Assembly (NCBI RefSeq): GCF_954871325.1 | Contig: NC_088779.1 | Coordinates: 27,142,869-27,206,868 of the forward strand | Length of the DNA stretch: 64,000 bases | Origin: Gordionus sp. m RMFG-2023 | Taxonomy: Eukaryota; Nematomorpha; Gordioida; Chordodea; Parachordodidae | Direction: 5' to 3' | In this document: piece by piece, positions 23,101 through 33,717 of the stretch | Position numbering within the stretch: the stretch's first letter is position 1 | Layout of the letters: the number at the start of each line of letters is the position of its first letter | The notes under the pieces: model-generated | What the model was told of the DNA's origin: nothing | The model's input: only the letters and a program-made list of their open reading frames with translations | Database searches by the model: none | Position numbers and translations under genes: made by a program

Positions 23101-26100
23101 ATCCTCTTCCAAACAATGCAATGACGAGTTGAAGAGAAGAAAAAAAAGGGAAAAGGGGGAGAGAAAGATCATATCTTAAGAGAAATTAAGATATCACCTA
23201 CTTGAAATGATAATTTTTATAATAAAAGGTAAATAAATATATATTTTATTAAATAAATGATATTTCTTAAAATATAATAATTTTATTAGATAATATAATA
23301 TTTGTTATCAAATAAAAGGAGTAACAATTATTAAGTATAAAAAATTTTTTTTATTATTTAACAAAAAGAAAATCAAATGCTATATAAACACATAAGAAAG
23401 ATGGGACATTCCTTACATTGGAATCGGATTTTCATTATGGAACAAGTGTTTGTATTAGTTGCGATGTTGGGTGAGAAGTAGAACTTGGGAATTTTTTAAA
23501 CAAAATGTCAATTAGATTAATGAAAATGAAGCTGACCTGAGCAGTGTAGTTCTCTTTCTGCAGATACTGGGACCTCGGGATAGGGTTGTTAGAGCCCGAT
23601 TAGGGTCGAAAGATTTGGCAAATATAGGTTCAAACCTTTCTGCCGAGCAAAATCTATATTATTTTGGCTAAAATTTTAATCGGCTCGTTTTTAAAAATAG
23701 ACCTGAATGGGGCTTTTTAACAATCCTAACCTCAGTAATCTTCAACACAATAATTTTTGTCATTATTGAAGAGGGGGTGAATATGTTTACACTAAGCCTT
23801 TGTAGTTGAGCTCTATTTTTAGTAAGATATTTTAAACAAATAAAGCCGTTTTCGAGATCTTAACTACGGATTCTATGAACCGGCAGGATGGACAAATAAT
23901 TTTTATTTCGGATAGGGTTTTTGATTCCGGTCTCTTTCTTTCATGTTAATAAAAATTCCAGCGCCCTTTTTTTTGACTTTCACAATTTATTTCTGATTTT
24001 CCTTTTAGTATTCCACTAAAAATAACTAGTCTCCGATTAAGGCGATAACAATAATATGCATTTAATAGTTCAATGCTATCTCGATTTTCGCATAAAAAAG
24101 TGATAAATGAATTCGCAATTTATGTGGGAGGAAGTGGGGGGGGGGGGGGGTGATTAAAAGAATAAGATCTTTGCCAAAATAATAGTGCGCACAAATTGAG
24201 TGTTTCAAAATCTGCGTTGCAAGCGCCAATAATGCCTTTCAATTGGCCTCGTGCATATAGGTAAAATTACCGTTTGACGTTGGCAACCATTTTAAAAAAA
24301 CGCAAACAGGTTTGCCTTTTCATTTACTTTTTTTATTCTTCGCTTTCTAATATATATAAAATATAATATATAACTTACTTATATCCTAAAAAAAAGGAAT
24401 AGTTAGAAATTAAAGAAGTAAGAAGGCAGACGATAATATAATTTTCAAAACAAATCCTTTTTTTAGAACTTATTTAAAATTTTGAATCGACGGATATTAA
24501 TAAAAAGACAATAAACAAGGGACGCGTTACGTTTTTTATTATTAAAAAATTACGGGAAAACGTAAAGGCTCAATTTGTGCGCGCTATAAAGACAAGATAT
24601 AATTCTCATTTAGCCATAATTCTTTGCCTCGGCCCGATTAAGAAAAGGGGAGAGGGGGGTCTTAAATAACCCAACTTTCTGAAGCTGTAGGTCCTAACAA
24701 AAAATTACCAGGAAAATTATTAATCCAGTCGGGACTGCAAATGAAGATATCAGCCAAAGGGAGGGGGGAGTACACATATAAATCATCATCCATTTATTTT
24801 GGTCATGAAAGGGGAGTCTCGGTTGGTTGGATGAGTTGGAGATCCAAGAGGGATTTGGAACGTGATGTAAAACCCATTCATCCAAGTCCCAAAGCAAAGA
24901 ATCAAGATATATAAAACATTGAAAATTAATAATTTGTTCTTGAGTTATATATTAACAAAAAATCGATGCGGAGAAAATATGTACGATTTATGAATTTTTA
25001 ATAAAATGAAAAAGTGTTATTTCTGTCGTAAATCGACTTTATATATATTTTATGTTTTTTTAAAAAAATTAACAAATCTTAAGCAGACGTCTCCTGGCTA
25101 GGAATCATCAATCGATTTTCTCAATTCGCATCATTCCTTTCTGGTGAATGTTCATGCGCGTAACGGTAAGCTCTGATGGCCCCATAATAATAGACTTACC
25201 TAAAAAAAAACCGGTGAGAGAAGCCGCGAGAGTATCATATGCACCCCACATTTTTTTCTTCTACATTTTTCTTCTCCATTTGAAATATATTTTTTCATAT
25301 TCTTTACTTCTTTCGGAAGTTTCTAGATATGAGCATTTTTGCGGATTTTAGGGAAACAATTTATACATGTAAAAAATAGAGCTTATATCTAAACACATGT
25401 ATGCGCATTTTTTCGAAGTATGCGCGCGCAGTAGAATCGATATTTTACGGCCGAAATCCGAAAGTGGCCAGGTGGGTGCAATTAATTGTATATCTCAGGC
25501 TCAAAATATTTAGCATTTAATCCATCCATTTTTATCCCTTCTCTCAAGTTTAAAATATTCTACTCAAAAATGACTGACAATTTTAGCGAAGTTCAATATT
25601 GAATAAATGTCGTATTTTGTTAGATAAAATATCTTTACCAAGATGCAAAACGACTCGAATTCGATTTCCGACAATATCAGTTTAATAGACAATATTAGGA
25701 TAAGGTAGAAAGGTTATGTATGGATATGAGGGGGGTTAATATATTTTTTTAAATGGTTTTGATTTTAGTAAATTGCTATATGTCGGCCAAAATCCTATGT
25801 CATTGCCAAAATGAATATTTTTTTTAAAAAAAAATTTACCACAAAATTTACGTGTCCTTTTTTTGGGGAAAAAATAGAGTTGGAACAGATTGGTGAAGCA
25901 ATAAACCGGAAAAATTATTAATCAGCTAAATTGGGCTTTTTGAAATTTGCACCCAGCTAAAAGTCCTTTTTCCTAAATTGGTCCGATTCCTCAGTCTAGC
26001 CTGGATCGTCGATCTTTGTCAGAAAAAAAGCTCCGCTGTTAATATAATCACCCCTCCTCTCTACCCTCTTTTTAAAAAAATCTCTCACCACGAGGTAAAA

Positions 26101-29100
26101 AAAATATCAGCTATTATTATATTCTTGCCATTTTTTAATATTTTTTTTAAAAAAAAAAAACATCTAGTAGTTTTGAGTTTGGAACAGGAGCAAGAATCGG
26201 TAACTCGAAAAGCGCGCCAAAATCTGGGAACCGGAAAAAGACCCATCTTTTTTAAAAAAAATTTAGCGAAACCATTTTAAAAATATATTAATCAGAACCG
26301 AAAAACAGAACCCATTTTAAATTCATGTTCCAAACTCCTTGTTTTCCGAGGTTTGGTAGGATTTTTAAAAGTCAGGAAAAACGCGGTTATGTCCTAGATG
26401 CATCTTCTGAATTTGTATTACTAAACTTCTCATATAGATTAGCCTTAAAATACGATGGGTGTACAAAGGTTTAAAAATTTCCCCAAAAATATTTTGTCCA
26501 TTGAAAAAAAAACAAATCCGAGTTAGATTAGAACTTTGATCAATTCTTCTTAATAGCTAGATCAATCTATTATTCGTAGAGATAGACGCGGCTAAACCCA
26601 AACTGGCCCCCTAACCGGTTAGTGAAAGTTTTGGAAACGGTTTAAGCCCAACCCGACCTGTAAAATTATTTTGTATAAATTGAACAATCCAGCCCGCGAT
26701 AATTTTTTGTTCCGCCCAATTTGTAATCCTTTTTTAAAAAAAATATATTCGCGAACTTTAGGCCCGTTTCGCAAAATTATTTTGCCCAAGTTGATTTTCG
26801 CGACTCAAAAAAATCTGTCCATGCCGGGGTTCTAGCGTAAAGTATGAATAGTGATTCGGAGAAGCGGGGGGAAAGGCGGAGAAGAATATTAGGAAAATTA
26901 AATTAATTAGATTTTTTTTTTAAAAAAAAAAAAGCTAATGTTTTATGACCCAAATTTCTAAATGTAAAACAAAACATGTATAAACATTTTCGCGAATGAA
27001 TGAATTTTTAGAAGAATATGTTATCATCATTATTATCACATTTCCTCTTTTAATATAATAATACAACAAATATTTTTTTTTCTTATAAACTTATTTTCGA
27101 TCAATAATGGCAGATAGAACTATTTAATAGTGAGCAAAAAAATTAGTTCTATTTAAAAAATTATTCAGTAATTTATATTCATTAAGCTGCAAAATAATGC
27201 ATGTTTTTAATTTTTAGACCCGGCTAGGATTCACGTGATTTTGATCATAGTCTGCCTTTAAATTTGGTAACTCCAAAATGAAAGGGTTTAAATTAAAAAT
27301 TTATTTAGTTTATCTCAATTACATGATCAAATTTTAAAAAAATTGTATAATTAAAAATAAAATTTTATAATTGAGTTCCCAATAAGGAACCATAATTATA
27401 TCTAAAAATTTCTATACGAATTTTTTGGCACATATAATGATTCTTCGTTTGCCAAAAAGCCGCATTTAATTGCCTATAATTTTTTAAAACACTTATATGT
27501 TAACTGGCGAAAAATGGCCGTTATTCGAAGTCACCATTTGGAGTGAATATGAAGTTGTTAAAAGGTAATCAAAGATATGAGAAGCAATCATGTGATTGAT
27601 TTTCAGAAACCTGGCTTTACTAATGTAAAGGTCGGAAACTTTCCTTGGAAATCCAAGTAATATTTCTGTAAAGGTTCTCGATCAACAATTTAAAAATTAT
27701 TTTCAAAATTCATAGGAATTTCAATTATATTCAGAGATGCATCAATACACCCTTTATTTGCTGAACAACTGATACAAATATTTTTTTCAAAATGAGATAT
27801 AATATTTGAAAAAAAAATAAAGAATATTATAAGATTTTTTTGCTCAGTCTCCATTTCAACAATTAAATATTTTATGGGTTATTAATTGATAAGCCATAAA
27901 AAAAATACGCTTAATTTCATAAAATTTGTAGTAGTAAAATTTGTTTTATTCTTCAAAATAAAGTTAATTCTATTAACAAAACTTTAAAAATAGTAGGAAA
28001 AATAAAAAAACGTACTTTCTTCTTCAGAAATATTTAATTTTGTGACTCATTTTCAAATAGTATTAATCAAAATTAGCTTGAAATTCAAAAAAATATATCA
28101 AAATTTAAATTCCCAGGTTGGCCTATTAAAATTTTGGAGATTTGTAAGGGCCTGTTTGATATTTCATATATAAATGGTCCAACCTTGCCCTAAAATCATG
28201 CAGGAATTGTCTAATCTGTTTTAAAAATTTCCTGCTGGCCAGGCCTGATATAATTTTCTGGCCTGGCTAAACCTGTTTTCATTTGTTTTAAGATTTTCCT
28301 GGCTCAGCCAGTCCTTGCAGATCTCTATACTAAAGATAAAATAATTCAATTTATTCTTTTATATCAAAAAAATTTTTATTCTTATTTTTTTTAAATCTTT
28401 TAATTTATTTACACTCCACTTTATTATCTTTAGGTATTATATTTATTTATTTTTCATTATATATGAGAAAAATTATAATTATTTAAAAAAATGATTTTAA
28501 AAATTTTATAAAACTTTACCAGTTAATTAAATTTCAAGGTTCGGCATGACTTGTTCTGGACCAGTCAATAAAGATTTTTAAAATTTTATTTTTCTAGCTC
28601 ATATGTTTAATCCCAGTCTAGTCCAACCCATAAATTTTTTACCTTGTCCATTTCATAATTATTTTTGGTAAAGGAGAAATCATAAATTCGCATTATTCAA
28701 GAATCAAAAGAATCTAAAAAACAAAGCTAATCCAACCAAAATAATAATTTTTAACAAATTTTAGCCCGATAAAGTATTTTGTAAAGTTTCCTGGTCAGAT
28801 TCCTGGTCAGATTTTTTTAAACTCAGCCAAGAGCCAGGTGGATATTTGATATGAAAATAAGCAGTAAAAGAATTTATGAATCACTGATAGACTGATAAAT
28901 AGCTTAGCAAAAATTTATTCTTGATTTCATATATCATTTCTTAAAAAATAATTTAAATATAGAGAAATAATTTATATATTATAATAGTAATTTAATATAG
29001 TAAGATTTAAATTTTTACACATTAAGCCTATCATATTCCAAAATATATCCATTATATTCATTATTTTGCAAAATATTATGATTTTTTTAATTATTTGAAA

Positions 29101-29577
29101 GAAACATTATTCATCTCATAATTTTTTAAAAAAAGTACTAATTAGATTAAAATTAATTAATTTTCTTTAAATTTATATTTTTAACTTTCAATAAATGCCA
29201 GTTATGTTTAGTTAGAAAAGAAAGAAATTTTAGTTGTTGATTGTAATATGTAAATTGGGTAAACCAATAAAAGCCTATATTATATAACACCCAAATTATT
29301 CACTTAAATTAAACTATTTTTAAAGGTATTTTTTTTTAAAAATCAATATTTATAAATTTTCATATGGCTAAAATGATTTGCAAGTTTCTTATTAATAATA
29401 TCATATTACCTTAAAGTTACTATTATATAACCATTGAACAAGACCATCAACCAAAAATGGTAATTGTTGAGAATCGATGGGATCTGGATTTAATCTTAAG
29501 TAGTCTAATATCTCTTGCCCTGTTTTTAGAAGTTTTTTGATATCTTTATCACATATTGCAAGAACAAAATCTTCCAT
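14119..29577 (-). CDS. CLASP: CLASP homologue, N-terminal TOG1 domain (partial gene)
   Basis: CLASPs bind microtubule plus ends and promote rescue through TOG domains. Eight exons, in order: 29577-29410, 18740-18662, 18511-18468, 17586-17527, 16859-16768, 16276-16201, 15768-15668, 14186-14119. All have GT-AG borders and matching phase, giving 229 codons. They follow animal CLASP TOG1 in order: MEDFVLAICDKDIKKLL; VDGLVQWLYNSNFK; NLNGLDILRLL; VVPAVMDKLGDQKDQVRESA; DKLSPAFVHKQWHVREQA; YVPCICKLLADQNLQVREQA; LIYTHVGEKFKVDLKRK; KFEEIRNSGK. The HEAT-repeat helices and the VRE(Q/S)A turns are conserved and there is no stop in frame. The ATG at 29577 opens directly at the family N-terminus. The last exon ends in phase 1, so the gene continues left of 14119 (linker, TOG2 onward) but I could not trace it with confidence. 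Introns: 10,669, 150, 881, 667, 491, 432 and 1,481 nt, most carrying MITEs. Confidence 0.88.
14463..14830. mobile_element. GC-subterminal hAT MITE, full length
   Basis: 368 bp, ends TAGAGATCTGCAAAAG and ATGCAGATTACTA, flanked by ATATACAT / ATATATAT (7 of 8 match). Both sides hold gccgggcc blocks between A/T runs. The central ~110 bp (gtagacgccatataacat, tttattttgagtaattat) is conserved with the copy at 36449-36826. Confidence 0.8.
14840..15660 (+). other. Unassigned coding-like relic
   Basis: From about 15,093 the plus strand reads DLTSSADLKRSHVELRD, a stop, then IQREYENEIEPIKIR, a stop, then HFRQDVIHNDFGKSSKKK. Composition is protein-like but broken by two stops. An island at 14311-14412 (MFSNNDVCLDIVSDGNTIHN...) may belong to the same relic, the hAT MITE at 14463 lying between them. 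Family not recognised. It lies within a CLASP intron on the opposite strand. Confidence 0.25.
15880..16064. mobile_element. Short GC-subterminal hAT MITE
   Basis: Ends CAGAGATTTGCGCG and GGTGCAAATCTACC are inverted relatives. The inside has gggcgggtcg, gaggccgggtgaacccgg and cgggccggttcg. It lies in the 432-nt CLASP intron between the exons at 16276-16201 and 15768-15668, so it supplies much of that intron's length. Confidence 0.55.
16498..16612. mobile_element. Fold-back MITE with GTATCT words
   Basis: Left gttgttaaaagaatgaggta and right aagtatccttaaacaactctg are inverted relatives, with internal gtatctgtata and gtatctagagatcc. The right half matches 35512-35600 in reverse orientation. hAT-like CAG(A)GTTGTT termini are suspected. 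Confidence 0.5.
18192..18391. mobile_element. MITE family A copy in CLASP intron
   Basis: GTGTTGTTAACGCC start, gagcaaaatcttcagg core and GAGCCGTTTAACAT end. It sits in the 881-nt CLASP intron (18467-17587). Confidence 0.7.
18900..19095. mobile_element. MITE family E copy (TATAGTTGGGTAAT ends)
   Basis: 196 bp with perfect 14-bp inverted ends TATAGTTGGGTAAT / ATTACCCAACTATA. The ends begin in TA, so a TA target is possible. The inside (gccggagaaaatcagttag, gaccaaagtgatag) is shared with 22190-22430. Confidence 0.7.
20296..20311 (+). repeat. Poly-G tract, 16 G
   Basis: Uninterrupted G run inside CLASP intron 1, on the strand opposite to the transcript. Confidence 0.95.
20508..20831. mobile_element. 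MITE family C copy with perfect 9-bp target duplication
   Basis: 324 bp, ends CAATGACATTATAATACC and the inverse, flanked by GATGAAATC at 20499-20507 and 20832-20840. Almost the same length as the copy at 4615-4937. Terminal repeats extend about 40 bp with a few mismatches. It is the best copy for defining the family. Confidence 0.9.
22190..22430 (-). mobile_element. MITE family E relative, reverse orientation
   Basis: Read on the minus strand it matches 18900-19095: atggttgcg, gccggagaaaatct, aggcgt, caaatttgaa, ccaaagtgataatttt, ttagctgg. It has a 12-bp extra segment near the start and eroded ends. The 66-codon open frame over it is not a gene. Confidence 0.55.
23585..23725. mobile_element. 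MITE family A variant
   Basis: gttgttagagcccgatta start, ggctttttaacaat end, and internal aggttcaaacctttctgcc. It belongs to the subfamily with 'GGCTTTTTAACAACAC' ends also seen at 35645, 42502 and 47959. Confidence 0.6.
24136..24150 (+). repeat. Poly-G tract, 15 G
   Basis: Uninterrupted G run in CLASP intron 1, directly left of a family B MITE. Confidence 0.95.
24185..24594. mobile_element. MITE family B copy, intact reference
   Basis: 410 bp, ends GTGCGCACAAATTGAG and CTCAATTTGTGCGCGC, flanked by TA. Internal landmarks: ggtaaaattaccgtttg, aggcagacgataatata, gaatcgacggatattaat, gggacgcgttacg. It serves as the empty-site reference for the nested copies at 4217 and 11949. Confidence 0.85.
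24667..24913. other. Two overlapping unassigned open frames
   Basis: About 80 codons are open on plus (QMKISAKGRGEYTYKSSS..., SKRDLERDVKPIHPSPK) and 67 on minus (MLWDLDEWVLHHVPNPSW..., ending in a hydrophobic LWLISSFAVPTGLIIFLVIF). The patch is richer in G/C than its surroundings. Neither frame resembles a family I know, and at most one can be real. Confidence 0.2.
25108..25251 (-). CDS. Possible 47-aa membrane microprotein, unassigned
   Basis: A complete ATG-to-stop frame on the minus strand: MWGAYDTLAASLTGFFLG, then KSIIMGPSELTVTRMN, then IHQKGMMRIEKID. Residues 5-23 would make a weak membrane helix. The stretch has complex, G/C-richer sequence for this window, but the opposite strand is also open for 67 codons. 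It lies in CLASP intron 1 on the same strand, and ends the first 18 codons at a gtaagt, so it could instead be an exon. No family recognised. Confidence 0.25.
   Translation of the reverse strand: MWGAYDTLAASLTGFFLGKSIIMGPSELTVTRMNIHQKGMMRIEKID
28134..28327. mobile_element. Short GC-subterminal hAT MITE
   Basis: Ends GGAGATTTGTAAGGGCC and GTCCTTGCAGATCTCTA are inverted relatives. Internal cctggctcagcc and ctggcctggc blocks. No clean target duplication. Confidence 0.5.
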
Positions 29578-30619
29578 AGTTATTATATGATGGATTAGCT
29601 TTTTATCGATAACTTAATTCATAATTTAGCCATGTGAGCGAATTTACGAATGTTCATTTGAAAACTTTTTAACGTACCAAAATAAGAGTTAATTTACGAG
29701 ATATATTTTTTTTTATTTAAAATTTATATTTTGTATTGAGTATAATATAAGAAATTTTACAACAAATAGATCAGTTATGGCTGTTGTTAGGTATTAGGAG
29801 GTGATGTAATGTATTATTCATCAATGGAGAATATAACTCATGTAATTATAGCTCTTCTCTTAGTTCTTCTCTTCTCTTCTCTCTATAATCTATAGCTTTT
29901 ATTAACATAGCTAGTAGTGGCAGTAACAAAAAATAACTACCACTAATAGTCATAGTCGATTTAAATAGCCCTGGTAATAGTTTTTATAAAAAGTGAACAA
30001 TGTTTTATTTCCGTTAAAGACTGGTAACTTATTTCCTAAAATCAAGCTTCTTTAATTTAGCTGGTTCGCAAGAACAGATCCTAGGTATCTTTTTTGCAAT
30101 TGCTTCTCTACTTTTGCGTGTTATGTTTTCTTATTATTACTAGCATATATTATAGGGAATATTAAACTTTAGTATCTATGATTTTTTAATAATTATTTGA
30201 CATATAATCTATGGGCATCCATTTACTTGTTTGGGCACTAACTAGCTAAGGTTCTAAAATGGGAAAAGTCCTGCTGAATAAAAAAAAACAGTCTGTTTAT
30301 TACCTTTAAATTAATGGTTATTTTTATAAGCCAATCATCTATATAGGGTAATAAAGTATAGAGTTGAACCTTATAAACTTTTTATGTTATTTATTAAAAT
30401 ATTAGATAGGATCTTAATTCTATCCTTATATATATAAAAAAAAACGTTTTTCCTAGGGATATAAAAACAAAATTATAAGTTTTAAAACTTAAATAAGAAA
30501 TTACAAAAACTAAGAAATTGATTACATTACATCAACAGTCTCAATACATTATAAATTGCATAGATATATATTTGACTCCAGCAAGGACCGAGGTTTCTAT
30601 AGCCAACTAAGTAGCTCTG
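29578..30619. other. Upstream region of CLASP, no other gene
   Basis: 5' flank of the minus-strand CLASP gene. Includes a pyrimidine-rich cttctcttctcttctctc stretch at about 29,860-29,885, read as GA repeats on the gene's own strand, which could be a promoter element. No TATA box or other gene identified. Confidence 0.35.
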
Positions 30620-30745
30620 TGTTACGAGGCAGGGTTGGGTAGTATCGCGGATATTTGTATCTTTTATTAATTTTTGGAAAGTATCTTGTATCCAGTATCT
30701 AAGATACATATTATTTAAAAGTATTTGTATCTTAACCAACTTTGT
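30620..30745. mobile_element. hAT-like repeat end (GGGTTGGGTAGTATC)
   Basis: cagggttgggtagtatcgcg followed by repeated gtatctt/agatac words is a widespread hAT-type MITE terminus. The other end is not clear. Confidence 0.4.
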
Positions 30746-30967
30746 ATTCAAAAAGTTACAGTTACTTTAAAAAAAATTTATATTAGTTAATTTAAATAGT
30801 TTTGAATACTTTTCTCCCAATACTTTTCTCATATTTTCTGCTAAAATTTTAATTCGTGAATTTTATTGTAATAATTATTTTTTATCGTTGCTTACCAAAT
30901 ATACTAGGATCCTACATCGAAACAGAGAATCTCCTTAATTTCTAGTTAGCATATTCAAGTGAAGCTC

Positions 30968-33717
30968 ATGCACAAACTCAAGGGACCACTACTTATCTCT
31001 TCTCTAAATATCAATGGCCTATGGAATAAACTCGCCATTTTTAGACTAATGACAGACGAGTAAATCGACATAATCGCTCTACAGGAAACCCATGCCCTGG
31101 GTAACGTCACGGCAACCTTTAACCACTTTATTTTATACTGCTCTGGAACCACTTCAAATATCTGGTCAGGCGTCGGGTTTTTGATTAACAAGAATTCATA
31201 GTCACATAAATAAGTTTACACCTATCTCAGAGAGATATGGGCTATTATACATCAACACAAATTATAGGCCAACAATACTGGTAAATATCTACGCACCTCG
31301 AAATAGGAGAGACAGGTTACTCTTTCTTGACGATCTGGAGAATATAATTAATACTTTACCTAGAAGATATAACATAATCTTGTTAGGTGATCTAAATAAC
31401 AGGATTGGTTTGGAGAAGATCTATAAAAGGAACAACATCATTGGAAATGCAGCCCTCGCACAGCTCAATGGGGATGACAGTCGAAAATTACTTGATCTAT
31501 GTGGTAGTAACAATCTTCAAATTGAAAATACTTTCTTCTCTCATAGGGAGGTAAATACACTCACCTTTAGAAGGGGAAATTACAAATCGCAGATAGACTT
31601 ATTCATCTCAAATGTTCATGGCTGGTTCAAAGATGTAATAACCATGACGAGTGTTAATTTATCTGATCACAAAATGATAAAGCAAAGATTTTGATAAGGA
31701 ATTCATGGGGAACCTCAATTGGATCGAATAACACCCCCAACCAACCTGTTACACTCCAAGCAAAATATTGATAGTTTATAAATACCAGAGGTCAGAGAAT
31801 GCTTCGACCGTAGACTAGGTGAGAAGGCTACAAATTTTGAAAGCATATCCCGGGCAAAAACGGTGAAAGAATGCTGGATGATCTTTAAAAATGACATTCA
31901 CGAAGCAAGCAAGGTATTAGGAGGAAACAACTTTTAGGAAGGAATAAATGGAAATCCACCACTACTATGATAAAAATTGAGGAGTTCCGTTCAAAAGGTC
32001 ACTTTAATAGGGAACTGTGGAAATCTTGCTTAGAAGTGACAGAAGAATTTTCACGGTGAGAAAAGCATACGAGATTGATGCTGATATGAGAGGAAACAGG
32101 CTTTTTGACGCCTACAGCAAACTCAAATATTTTTGCAAATCTAAGATCTTCAAAAAACTTCCTTCAATTCGATTGGAGAATTACAGAATTATAATTGATC
32201 AGGATGATCAATTGGCGCTTTGGACAGATCATTACATGAAGATCTTCTAATCCACGAAAACAACAAGCGTATTATCTGAACTCCAAGCTACTCCTCAATC
32301 TACTTCTCAATTTTCACATACTGAAATCTCTACTGCACTTAGAAAACTTAGAAATCACAAAGCTCCCGGCCCAGACAATATTACTGGTGAACATCTTAAA
32401 GCAACATCAGATGCTGTACCACGCTTCCTGCAAATCATCTTTAATAAAATTTGGTCTACAGGGGTGACACCGAAGGATTGGAATCTACATTCTTTACAAC
32501 TTCCCTAAAATTTCAAATCCCACTAAATTCGGAGATTTTAGGGCAATAGCACGTACCTCGACTGCATCTAAGATCTTTATAATCCTCAAGATTCGCATAT
32601 TACAAACATCGCAAAACCTCTTCGCCAAGTATATTTGTGCTTATCGCCCAGGCAAAAATATTATGGAACCTTTTCTTGCTCTTAAAACATCATCCAAAAA
32701 TGTGACAGGTATAAACTACCTTTCTTTTTCACATTTATCGATTTTAAACAGGCGTTTGATAACGTTAATCATGATGCGCTTTGGAAGATTTTATAAGAAG
32801 TTGAGGCTGACCCGAATATAATCAAGACATTACGATACCGTTATAACAATTTGCTTACCTCATACAGAATAAATAATAAAAGCTCTCCGCCGTTTAGGAT
32901 TAGAAAAGGAGTGAAACAAGGCTGTGTTCTCTCGCCTATCCTCTTTAACATAGTTATGAATAAAATTTTAAAAGATACTTTCTCCGAGTAATGTGTACAA
33001 TCTAGAGAACAGGATTATATCCTACGCCGATGAAGTGGTAATCATCACCAAGGACTTAGAGGAAACTTTGAATCTTAGTCATTTCTTGAAATTGATGAGC
33101 TCGAAAGTCGGATTAGAAATAAATTTCAAAAAAACCATGATTCTGTTAGCAAGACACACGTCTCCCATAGAGAGTATTGATGTTGCGTCTGAGGTGATTA
33201 AGGTGGTTACTCAAATAAAATATCTAGGAATTACCCTAGATAATAGAGGGGACTGTAAAGAAGAACTCAGGCTAAGAATACAAAAAGCTAGGGTAGCCTT
33301 CTACAAGTACTTCAAGTTGTGGAAGACAAATGAGATACCTGCCTTTACACAATTACCTATCTTTAATTCTACTGTGATTCCTATTCTATTATATGGCTGT
33401 GAAACGTGGGAAATAAGCAAAGCCGATAACAGAAAATGTCAAACGTTTATCAACAAGTGTTTAAGGATAATTAACGGTGTTTTCTATTCCAGACTAATAT
33501 TGAACGAAAGGTTATGGAGACAATCAAAACATACTCCTTTCCACATCATACTAAAGAAAAAACGAATTCATTTCTTAGCTCACATTCTGAGACATCTCAA
33601 CTGCAATTTGGTCCACGATGCTTTAACTTGGCTCTTTACCTACAAAGGTAAGTCATACAGTAGATACAAGGCGTTGACTTTTCCAAAAAATCAACCAATA
33701 AAAGTTTTTGAGCCCTA
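30968..33717 (+). mobile_element. APE-type LINE (non-LTR retrotransposon), decayed
   Basis: Endonuclease part from 30968: LLISSLNINGLWNKL, IDIIALQETHALG, SGVGFLINKN, then LGDLNNRIG and VNLSDHKM (31380-31694). Reverse transcriptase part: KLRNHKAPGPDNITGEH (32340s), FIDFKQAFDNV, RKGVKQGCVLSPILFN, then ISYADEVVIIT and KYLGITLDNRG in the 241-codon frame at 32993-33718. The C-terminal part has LLYGCETWEISKAD and FINKCLRIING. At least three in-frame stops interrupt the endonuclease and several frame changes break the RT. The usual (F/Y)ADD catalytic box reads YADE. The domain plan and C-terminal block suggest an RTE/CR1-like lineage, clade not certain. The 5' end is truncated before any ORF1, and no clear poly-A or target duplication is visible. 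Confidence 0.9.

Larger units (their letters stand above)
18741..29409. other. CLASP: CLASP intron 1, repeat-filled
   Basis: 10.7 kb between the exon ending at 29410 (AAG|GTAATA) and the exon starting at 18740 (tttgcag). It holds MITEs of families A, B, C and E, hAT fragments (22,890; 26,585-26,835; 28,134-28,327), (GGAA)n tracts near 21,845 and 22,704, and G runs of 9, 16 and 15. Two short coding-like islands are listed separately. No further CLASP exon is expected, because the flanking exons join directly in phase and in the family alignment. Confidence 0.75.

Noticed and set aside
25978-26280. 100-codon plus-strand frame
   Set aside because: Begins with a non-ATG start, is Lys/Phe/Ile-rich and overlaps degenerate repeat sequence.
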